64,000 nucleotides of DNA from Stachybotrys elegans (taxonomy: Eukaryota > Ascomycota > Sordariomycetes > Hypocreales > Stachybotryaceae). The notes beneath the pieces were generated by a model. That model saw only the letters and a program-made list of their open reading frames with translations. It had not been told where the DNA came from and searched no databases. Position numbers and translations under genes: made by a program. The stretch is from NCBI GenBank assembly GCA_020746835.1, contig JAGPNK010000027.1, forward strand, positions 1-64,000, given 5' to 3'. The first letter of the stretch is position 1; each line of letters starts with the position of its first letter. This document shows, in pieces, positions 56,355-64,000 of the stretch.

Positions 56355-57683
56355 GCACTTGAAGGACCTTCATTTTCTCAATGCGCCTTTCGGCTCTTAG
56401 GCCTGTGGTTCATGAGTTTGATACTCACCTTTACCCCATTCTTGTCAACGATCTAGTCTGGGTCATTTTATTCCATTGTATATAGTTTGAGAGACATTTG
56501 CTGCTATTCTTCCAGCGGGAGGGAGTCCTCTGGCCTCTTGCATATAGAGTGTACATTAAAAAGGCTGGATGCTTCATGAGCTTACATTGTGCCGGTCATC
56601 TTGAGCTGCGTGACTGTCTATTCTCTGAGTGTAACCACTGGTTTTGCTTGACTAGATCACCGCTGGTATCGGTAGAATACATACTTTGTCCAGGGCGCAG
56701 ACCGTTTCTCGTCCAGTCCTACCCTAGAGAAAAGTCTCCGATTTGCATTGCATTGCTGTGTGCAAAACACCACGTCATCTCCATCTCGGATATGTATGAC
56801 GGCTACAAAAGCTCCCAAGGAGGGACGATCTACCACCAAGGCTTGAATCGTGATTGATGGGACTTGGGGGACGTCACATTCACCTCTTTGCTTCTGATCA
56901 TTAAGCTCGACTATCTAAGCCCAGCCACGAGACGACCGCCAATTCCTTGGCTGACCTCTGACATCTTTTTACGCCACGTCGGGCGCATTGATAGGCCAAG
57001 ACGCCACACTGTTGCCCTTACACCTGACGTCATCCATATCACTGCAGCCAAACGATACAGTGTTGCAATTGGAACATTGTCCATGTTTCCCCATCTTTAG
57101 ATGCAATTATGCCGGCAGTTGTTATCTCAAGGGCCATTATTGCGCCGGAAGCAATGGATTACCGCCAAGGACGGAATTCGGCCAGCAGCCAGTGCAGGAT
57201 GGAGCTTGGCTCAGAGTCGACCTGTCAAGCCCAGACTCCCATTAGTTTGGAAATTTCTCGAATGTCTCTCGCATTTGACGAGGTGCCGACGTCACTCTAA
57301 CATGACCATCCTGCCCGAGTTTGCTTCCAATACCACCCATCTTGCTGATGGAGGGCTGTAATTAGGCGACGTGATCACGATTCGGCCACCGGTACAACAG
57401 CTCCGCGTCATTGAGAATCAGCATGTGTTGACAACGACATAATGACGAGATGTCAATGTAGTGTATTTTTCAGCCGTGATAGCATGACTACGCACTTTCA
57501 GCAGCCCTACCAGCGGGGACATGCTCTTGATATAAAGCGATAGCCATGCCAGCAGTACAATGTGTATCACCCTGAAATTATTCCCATTTTCCACCCCTCC
57601 TAAGCACCAAGAGGCCAAAACCGAGGCCCTCATCATCTAATTTATTCTAAATACTGAAGCTGAGGGTGTGCACCATCGTCACC
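56355..57683. other. Spacer (1.3 kb), nothing recognised
   Basis: Between two same-strand genes; contains the LPMO terminator and the opsin-related gene's promoter. No other gene is seen. Confidence 0.45.
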
Positions 57684-58710
57684 ATGTACTTCATTCACCC
57701 TCGCAACGATGCCCTCCGGGTCAACCCCCAGGCCGGCGACGAGCATCTCTCTGAGGGAGGATCGGACTGGCTCTGGGCTGCCATGGCCATTTTCTTGGTC
57801 GTTTCCGTAGGTGCCAACCTAACTTCATCGACATGACAGACTCCTAACCGCCGTGTTTCAACAGCTCATTACCCTAGCACTCAGCTTCCGACCGCCTCGT
57901 AACGAAAAGATCTTCCACTACCTCTTCATCATCGCGCTCTTCACCGGAGGCATCGCCTACTTCGCCATGGCTTCTGGAATCGCATACTCCGTCATTCCGA
58001 CGCACCTGTTCATCGGTGATGCTGCGACATACCAAGTCTTCTTCGCCAAGTACATATTCTGGGTCGTTGCCTTCCCAGCCATCATTATTGCCCTTGGGCT
58101 GGCTAGTCTTGTCAGCTGGGCTACGATTATTTTCAACGTCTTCCTGTCCTGGATCTGGTATGTTCTTATCCCTATCACTCACCATGATATGCTAACCAAC
58201 TGTCTCAGGATAATCTCCTATCTCTGCTCTGCTTACACTCGTACGCGCTACAAATGGGGCTTCTACGCCTTTGGCACAGTTGCATACTTCATGCTGGCCT
58301 ATCAGACCTTGTGGGCGGCCCGTTCTTCTGTTCGTCGTGCCGAACTCGGCCGAGACCACGGCATACTCTCTGGTTACGTCAACCTCTTTTGGCTCATGTA
58401 CCCTATTGCGTACGCGGTTTCCGAGGGCGCCAATGTCATTGGCACTACCCAGAGCCTCATCTTCTTCGGTATTCTTGATGTTTTCCTTGTCTGCGGCTCG
58501 GCACTTGCCTTCATTTTCCTTGCACGCAGGTGGGATTATGGCCGTATGAACCTGTACTTCACCCAGTATGGCCGTGTCGAACCTGCACATGGTTTGCACC
58601 CCGAGAAAGCACACACTGGCACCTATGCTCCAGCCCCCGGAACGGGCAGCGCTGCCCCTGCTGGAACCGATCCCGCTGTTCATGGCACTACTGGACACAA
58701 TGTGGTCTAA
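57684..58710 (+). CDS. Opsin-related seven-helix membrane protein (ORP/YRO2/Hsp30-like)
   Basis: Three exons (57684-57806, 57865-58157, 58209-58710; introns of 58 and 51 bp) encode 305 aa. Seven hydrophobic helices follow an N-terminal segment ending GSDWLWAAMAIFLVVS. Helix C contains VFFAKYIFWVVAFPAIIIAL, the archaeal-rhodopsin-like region. The last helix, SLIFFGILDVFLVCG, lacks the lysine that binds retinal, with Val at that place. This makes it an opsin-related chaperone-like protein (Hsp30/YRO2/MRH1 type) rather than a light sensor. The Gly/Ala/Pro/His tail is typical. Such proteins sit in the plasma membrane and are often stress-induced. Confidence 0.9.
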
Positions 58711-58981
58711 CTCAATCAAAGAGCCCAAATGGGTGTGACGGGGTGGGTGTAATGACACAATGTCGCTTTCGGATTTTTCTTGTTCACGGTGATGGGGTGA
58801 AGATTGGTTGTTGTCTGGCTTGGTGAATTGTGTATACTAGATCGCTATACGAGAGATGAAGTAATTGGGTTTTCAAGATGTCACCAATCACTCACTCACC
58901 CGAATTGCTGAAGTTCTTTCTTTCCCTTTTACAGCCGTATATAATTTTTTACTACGCTCTTTTTGCTTGCGCATGTCATAT

Positions 58982-60865
58982 TTATATAATAGTTATTGTC
59001 TCCAGCTGCTGCATACCTCTACGGAGCTCTTCCAGAACTTCGCCCCTCATTGCTCCGTATACATAGGAATCTCCCACCAGGTAATACTCATTCGCCCTCT
59101 TTGCTTTCCTTAAGACAAAGGGCACGGGGATACCTGGGAAGATACAGCAAGCGTCCCCTTCCTTTGCAAACCGGGGAGCCAGAGCTATGCGCTTATTCTG
59201 GGTAATCGTGAGCTTTCGGTTGTGGCACTCGGAAAGCTTCCGAGCGAGGCTCACTGCTCTCTTGGATCTATGGACTGATGGAATTGATGGACAATCTGAG
59301 ATTGCCGCCGCCTCTTTCCGTAGGGCCTTGCGATATGCAGAGAAGTCATCGCGTAAGAATGACTTCTGGATCCCCTTTGTTCTAACCGAGACTGAAGAAG
59401 GATATTCTCGGCATAGCGTGACGGCGAGCATGTGATCAACATCCTCGGTGCTACTCAGTGCTGTCTCGAGAACCTGAGTTCTCAAATTCTCAAAGGGAGG
59501 AGTTTTTTGTGCTCTGTGTTCTTGACTCCATTTCGTGGAATCTACGCCCAGACAGCCATCAAACAACACATCTGATACCCATGCTAGCTCATCAAAGATC
59601 ACGCATGGAAGAGACAAACTCTTGTCTGCATTGACATGAGCCTCAAAACTGCTTGAGCCGCCCGCGCAGTACCAGTTGAATGGCACTGCCAGTGGCGTTG
59701 TGTGGTGGCCAAGATGCCACCTCGGAACCCATGATGGCCAGCCATCGCTGCAAGTCACATGCCGCGCAGATTCATGGTCGACACCTGCAAATAGGAACGC
59801 CCGCTCTCGTGGATGCCGCAGAAGTGCATTTGCCGTCGTGAAACAAATGTCCTCCAAGGACTTGCTGTAGTCTACCTCAACCAATACTTGTCCATCGCCC
59901 AGTGCAGCAAGTGGGCTAGACAGGAAGCAGTAGATGTGATCTCGGGCATCAGAAGTGTTCACTAGTCTACCCGTGCGGAGGAGGTCTATGAATGACCTGT
60001 TCTCTGGCGAGGGAGCAAGGCAGTCGTTAACCCATTGGCAGACTGGAAGTTTGCGTCTCCAGGTCCGATCGTTGCCCACCATGCATTGCGCCTTGAGAAA
60101 GATGTTGGACCACTTCAATGTGATGGCTGATCTAGCGAATTGCGCAATGTCAGGTCGGCAGTGGAACCAGAGGACCAGCTCCATGATTTCGACAAATTCA
60201 CATGTAGCTCGTCCCCATTGCACCCTGCAGTCCTTGGCGAGCCCTGCCTCTTGTATGATCCAGAGTCGATCAAACCATGGGAGGCTAAAGAGGCTTTTTG
60301 TACATTGCCACCTCCCCACATCCGCGTGAGAAGGATGCAGCGGGTTGTTCGGAACCTTATTCACACCTCCAAAATGCCGTAGTTGATCTCCCCAGAATTG
60401 GTTGAACTCCTTGATCAAGCAGAAGCAATCCGTGGCAATGTCGTCTGTATCGGGGCCAAGATAGACGAGAACACGGATGGCGTTTTGATAGACTTTTTGC
60501 ATTTGTTTCACTTGGCTAGCCTTTTCCTCCGGATCATTCTGATTAATGCAGATGGCATCGGCCCATAGTCTCATACGCTGAGTAGAATGGCGGAACGCTC
60601 TCAGAGCTGAGGCTAGTGAAACCGTAATTCTGTGCTCAAAGCCATCGCAAAGGATAGGATGGAGATCAGTGGGATCACCCCAAACATAGGATATCGCCTC
60701 GTAGGTGTCCTCAGCCTCAACCAAAGAAGCATGGCCTAGGTTGAAAACTAAGGGATCTTCGGCATTGCCGGGTTCGAGTTCGAGGAGACGGATGAAGCCG
60801 TCAGTTAGTGACTGCCGATATATCTCATCAATTGAGGAAGCAATGAGGCCGCTGAGGGAAGACAT
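58982..60865 (-). CDS. HET-domain protein (heterokaryon incompatibility), HET-6-like
   Basis: Intronless protein of 627 aa from the ATG at 60865; an in-frame ATG at 60958 would add 31 residues. HET domain motifs are in order: YEAISYVWGDP, LWADAICINQNDPEEKASQV followed by MQKVYQNA, and LPWFDRLWIIQEAGLA. ARDHIYCFLSSPLAAL and the later GWPSWVPRW match the downstream conserved blocks of the HET-6/OR type. HET proteins trigger programmed cell death after fusion of incompatible hyphae; the HET domain is distantly TIR-like. Partner alleles and specificity are unknown. It is followed on the same strand by a second, different HET gene. Confidence 0.92.
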   Translation of the reverse strand: MSSLSGLIASSIDEIYRQSLTDGFIRLLELEPGNAEDPLVFNLGHASLVEAEDTYEAISYVWGDPTDLHPILCDGFEHRITVSLASALRAFRHSTQRMRLWADAICINQNDPEEKASQVKQMQKVYQNAIRVLVYLGPDTDDIATDCFCLIKEFNQFWGDQLRHFGGVNKVPNNPLHPSHADVGRWQCTKSLFSLPWFDRLWIIQEAGLAKDCRVQWGRATCEFVEIMELVLWFHCRPDIAQFARSAITLKWSNIFLKAQCMVGNDRTWRRKLPVCQWVNDCLAPSPENRSFIDLLRTGRLVNTSDARDHIYCFLSSPLAALGDGQVLVEVDYSKSLEDICFTTANALLRHPRERAFLFAGVDHESARHVTCSDGWPSWVPRWHLGHHTTPLAVPFNWYCAGGSSSFEAHVNADKSLSLPCVIFDELAWVSDVLFDGCLGVDSTKWSQEHRAQKTPPFENLRTQVLETALSSTEDVDHMLAVTLCREYPSSVSVRTKGIQKSFLRDDFSAYRKALRKEAAAISDCPSIPSVHRSKRAVSLARKLSECHNRKLTITQNKRIALAPRFAKEGDACCIFPGIPVPFVLRKAKRANEYYLVGDSYVYGAMRGEVLEELRRGMQQLETITII

Positions 60866-61150
60866 GATGAATCCTATATTTTTCGCCGTCCAAATGAGGT
60901 AATGCGAATATCTGGAGAATTGAACGCTCCCGCTCAAAAATTTCAGGTCAAGTATCATGGACCTTTATGAGGGGATTTGGGCAAGGCTGACGCTCCAGGC
61001 AGCAATGAGCCGCCTGCATATTCAGCTTCAGCTCGGGCAACTAGCGTAACGCCACAGAGACAATTTGTTATACAGATTGCTACCTGCACTCAAGATACAG
61101 GCGCTTCATTGCATCATACTGTGGGCGGATGTGAGAGATTTGAATATTCG

Positions 61151-62896
61151 CTATGCTCCGCTACAACTGTTGTCCCGTTCTGCCACAAGCTTCTCTTCCA
61201 GAACCAAGTTGTCCCACTCTGTTACAAGGGGCTCCGCATTAAACACCAGCTCAGCCATGATCATTTCTCCGCTTGGCTCACCTTGTAAGGTATGGAATCT
61301 GGTGCGAGCTGCGACGATGAAATCTCCTTGGTGATGGTAATGTTTTTGCGAGGTCCCGAGTAACCCGTGGTGATGCTTTCTCTGCATATCCTCAGCTATT
61401 TCCTTGAAGGATCTGCTGGGATCTCTGTAGTCCATATTGACGACGCGGCATATCCAGTCATGGAGAAGTCGGTTGGTGGTGTCAAGTTCCAGTCCCATAT
61501 ATACTGCAATATATCGAGGGACCCCAGGGCCACTCCTCTTGAAGACCAGCAATCCTCCGGCAAACAGCGAGTCATTCAAGCTGTATGGTGCAAAGAAGCT
61601 GATGTCTGAGTGCAAGGCACCTGCTGGTTGGGATTCATACAGCTCATACCCGCCCATTCCTTGGGGGAAAGTGATCATGAAACCTGCTGCCGGGACAGGC
61701 TCGATTTGGAAGCCTTTGAGGGCTGCGTCCATCTCGGTGCCATATGCAGAATATATCTTTGCGAAATTCGAGATTAAATAGGTCGATTCCACCCTCGGTC
61801 CCAAGTCGACTATTTCGTCTCTCAAACCAACGATACCCTCGTGAAGTAGTCTACAAATCAAGGTAACCGGAGAGCGGGCGCGCATATACTTGTTGTCCTT
61901 GCCGAAGAGTGGAAGGCAGACCTGTGACAACCTTGAGTTGTTGGCAACATCGACCTCGACGCAGTTGAGAACCGCCAAGACCCAGAAAGGAGAAAGGGTT
62001 TGTATGAGTGGAGTGGTGATGGTAAGGCCAGCATTGGACATGGAGAAAGGCGCGGTGATTTTTCGGTCCATGTTCTTTTGTATTTTGTTGCTACCGGCAA
62101 AGGTGATGGGGTGGTGACTGAAGAGCGTCTCGCTGGAGAGGTTCGTATCAAATGCGAGGATACTGTGGTCGTCTGAGGCTCGAATCACCTCCTCTTGGAG
62201 CCTCCGAAACGCCCGGTCCCCCCCTTCTCCATAGAGGAGAGGCATGGCGATGTTGAACACCCCCAACAGACAGTAGGCCATATCCTCCTTTCGTGTGGTC
62301 GAGCGACGCGCTGCCCATGCCATGCGCTGCGCAATGCTGAACTGATCCAATCGTCGCTCCCCTAGTAGGAGAAGAGCGTCAATATTGGTAATCTGAGACA
62401 ACTGCGTTGCCATGGCTCTCTTGTTTCCCAAGACTTTCCACCCCCCAGAATAGAAGATGAAATTTTGCGGAGCAATGAGCTCCTGCAACGTCCAGCCGCG
62501 AGTGAACCATTTACTTTGCTCAAAAGGCTTAAACCCTTCTCTTATAGCCATGTCGGAGGGACATACATCGCAGAGATAGGCATAGCATACCTTGGAGTGC
62601 TGATACCAGGCGAACATGGAGTTAATGGCTTCCGACAGCTCAGAGGAGCTGGACTTATCGATGCAGACCGTATCTACCCAGAGGTATGGAAACCCGTCGC
62701 GGCGAGCCTGTTTACACGCTTGCCATACCTTGAGAATGGCAGGCCGCCTCCACCGAAACATGCGTGCCCGGCGACCTGTCCATTCTCTAAAAGTTGCCTC
62801 GTTCTTGTCCCACGTATGCGAGAGGATGGCGTATGCGGGGATGTTTGAGCCGGAAAATTCCTCGAGATCAAGACTGTGGACATTGATGAGGCGCAT
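61151..62896 (-). CDS. HET-domain protein, HET-D/E-like N-terminus
   Basis: Intronless 581-aa protein. The N-terminus is that of the HET-D/HET-E group: MRLINVHSLDLEEF, IPAYAILSHTW, FPYLWVDTVCID followed by INSMFAWYQHSKVCYAYL, and SKWFTRGWTLQELIAPQ. DMAYCLLGVFNIAMPLLYGEG is the usual end of the domain. The C-terminal 300 residues contain neither the NACHT nor the WD40 repeats of canonical HET-E, so this is a stand-alone HET protein with an uncharacterised C-terminal region. It is on the same strand as the preceding HET gene with about 285 bp between them; the two are different subtypes, not a recent duplication. A MITE-like element lies about 145 bp upstream of its start. Confidence 0.92.
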   Translation of the reverse strand: MRLINVHSLDLEEFSGSNIPAYAILSHTWDKNEATFREWTGRRARMFRWRRPAILKVWQACKQARRDGFPYLWVDTVCIDKSSSSELSEAINSMFAWYQHSKVCYAYLCDVCPSDMAIREGFKPFEQSKWFTRGWTLQELIAPQNFIFYSGGWKVLGNKRAMATQLSQITNIDALLLLGERRLDQFSIAQRMAWAARRSTTRKEDMAYCLLGVFNIAMPLLYGEGGDRAFRRLQEEVIRASDDHSILAFDTNLSSETLFSHHPITFAGSNKIQKNMDRKITAPFSMSNAGLTITTPLIQTLSPFWVLAVLNCVEVDVANNSRLSQVCLPLFGKDNKYMRARSPVTLICRLLHEGIVGLRDEIVDLGPRVESTYLISNFAKIYSAYGTEMDAALKGFQIEPVPAAGFMITFPQGMGGYELYESQPAGALHSDISFFAPYSLNDSLFAGGLLVFKRSGPGVPRYIAVYMGLELDTTNRLLHDWICRVVNMDYRDPSRSFKEIAEDMQRKHHHGLLGTSQKHYHHQGDFIVAARTRFHTLQGEPSGEMIMAELVFNAEPLVTEWDNLVLEEKLVAERDNSCSGA

Positions 62897-63040
62897 GCTA
62901 GCGTTGGCAGCTGAAGAAGGCAGATCCGCGACAACGACCAGATTAAAATCTCACGCAGCTTGGGGGGGTTAGAGTGGCAGAATATAGATAGATGTCTGAG
63001 GCCACAAGGCGTAAACTGTGATCGGCGATGTGGTAATGTA
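62897..63040. promoter_or_regulatory. Short promoter region of the second HET gene
   Basis: 144 bp between the HET start codon and the left end of the MITE-like inverted-repeat element; any promoter elements must be here or inside the element. Confidence 0.4.
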
Positions 63041-63266
63041 TCCCTTTGAGTGTGCGAAGGCTCCAAGCTTGTATGAGCCCCTATGTATATAAAAAAATAA
63101 TTCATTAATGGCCTAGCTGTAGAATATAACCAGTACCTAGAATGTAGAGGTCAGTACTTAGATGTAATATATAGAATCACTAGAAAATCACCTTTACCTG
63201 TAGGAGTAGTTACTGGCTGACATCCCTGTTAGTGACTAGTTTGGAGCCTTCGCACACTCAAAGGGA
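63041..63266. mobile_element. MITE-like element with perfect 26-bp terminal inverted repeats
   Basis: The 26 bp at 63041-63066 (starting TCCCTTTGAG) are the exact reverse complement of 63241-63266 (ending CTCAAAGGGA). Between them lie 174 bp of A/T-rich non-coding DNA. Size, perfect termini and lack of coding capacity fit a miniature inverted-repeat element. The left flank is TA, the right flank CA, so a TA target duplication (Tc1/mariner style) is only partly supported. A simple hairpin-forming sequence is the alternative. Confidence 0.7.
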
Positions 63267-63338
63267 CAAAGACATCCAAGCTCGGCCTCAGTATTATGAG
63301 CATAATCTATGTTCTTTGAAGTTTGAAGTTTGTATTTG

Positions 63339-63686
63339 TGTAACGATCCGGCCTATCCTAGGTGGTGGGTAGGTGGGGGTAGATCGGTGACTAAGGTCCC
63401 AAAGGGCTGAGTCGGGTTTATGTTACAGTGTCGGTCGTGGCGTTACGTCTGGTAATGTGCTGTCTACCAAAGGTAGGAGCGTAACTAAGTTGTATTGATA
63501 GCTGTTGAGTACTTCCAAGGAACTTGCGGTACTCGACCTCCTATATATCTACGGTGGACCGGTGGCTGTCCCGTTGGGACCGGTTCGGTCCTTGGGGACC
63601 GTTCCCTAGGTCCTGTGGGTCGCCTCGGTCCTGGGCGACACGTGACCCAAGGGTCACGTGTCGTGCGGCTCGAGTGTGCCGTAACA
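63339..63686. mobile_element. Solo LTR of a retrotransposon with 5-bp target duplication
   Basis: A 348-bp segment begins TGTAACG and ends CGTAACA (TG...CA ends, near-inverted termini). It is flanked on both sides by ATTTG (63334-63338 and 63687-63691), a perfect 5-bp target-site duplication, the length made by Ty1/Copia and Ty3/Gypsy integrases. No internal retrotransposon genes are present, so this is a solo LTR left by recombination between two LTRs. Inside, 63636-63663 is a 28-bp palindrome (two 13-bp arms around AA) containing two CACGTG boxes. Confidence 0.8.
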
Positions 63687-63691
63687 ATTTG

Positions 63692-64000
63692 GTAAACTCC
63701 CATTCCTCCCTGGTTACAATTTCTGTAGTGTGATCTCAATTGTCTGTAATAATGTCTTCTTGTCTCACCCTGCCACGTTAGATAGAAGTTCGCGCCATGT
63801 TCAGTACACGTTTAACGGAGATCCTTATCTGCAATCCCTCCTCTTATGAAGTTGAGAATTGCCGATTCCTTACTGATGCCCACGAGTATTACACATAACT
63901 TCTTGGCTAGGCTCATCGGAGCCATGAGCAGTGGGTTCGCTACAGATGTACTTTCCCACATCGGCACCTATCCTCTTCTTAATGAAATGAGGGGCCAAGC
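63692..64000. other. Right edge, nothing recognised
   Basis: About 310 bp after the solo LTR to the window end; no frame or motif that I can assign. Confidence 0.4.

Noticed and set aside
58874..60321. Several plus-strand frames over the HET genes
   Set aside because: They are antisense to intact HET-domain genes and have no domain of their own.

Overview
The window is nuclear DNA of a filamentous ascomycete, most likely a plant-biomass-degrading Sordariomycete and probably in Hypocreales. Introns are very short (43-75 bp, GT...AG, often with a CTAAC/CTAAT branch motif). TATA boxes lie about 65-155 bp upstream of start codons. The gene content is typical of such fungi: GH11 xylanases, AA9 lytic polysaccharide monooxygenases with and without CBM1, Zn2Cys6 regulators, HET-domain genes, cytochrome P450s and a galacturonate-pathway gene pair. 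Species assignment is inference. All exon borders were placed by eye from reading frame, splice consensus and family motifs.

Left part (1-13.6 kb): a UPC2-type Zn2Cys6 regulator with an apparent one-base frameshift; an acidic low-complexity protein; a cytosolic GH13 alpha-glucosidase; a divergent pair of an aldo-keto reductase and a 2-keto-3-deoxy-L-galactonate aldolase-type enzyme on a 376-bp shared promoter; a dienelactone-hydrolase-fold protein without its nucleophile; an RBR-type E3 ligase; a decayed HET-domain pseudogene; and a secreted SMP-30-like beta-propeller.

Second part (14.5-31 kb): a saprotrophy-flavoured stretch with two GH11 xylanases, an AA9 LPMO, a vanadium-haloperoxidase-like secreted enzyme, a DMT/EamA transporter, a P-loop kinase-like protein, a lactonohydrolase and an M20 amidohydrolase, separated by long apparently empty spacers.

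Third part (31-49 kb): a run that looks like a specialised-metabolism or detoxification cluster without a visible PKS, NRPS or terpene synthase. It holds a ketoreductase-like SDR, a Zn2Cys6 regulator with a 16-nt microexon, an AKR7-like aldehyde reductase, two P450s of different types, a small secreted RGG-rich protein, a thioesterase-like hot-dog protein, a second Zn2Cys6 regulator (also with a one-base frameshift) and a divergent DHA1-type MFS exporter. This is the best candidate for an undescribed functional unit.

Right part (49-64 kb): a codon-biased secreted choice-of-anchor B protein, an AA9-CBM1 LPMO with an alanine/proline linker, an opsin-related membrane protein without the retinal lysine, two HET-domain genes on the same strand, a MITE-like inverted-repeat element and a solo LTR with a perfect 5-bp target-site duplication. 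The HET genes next to transposon relics suggest a fast-evolving region.
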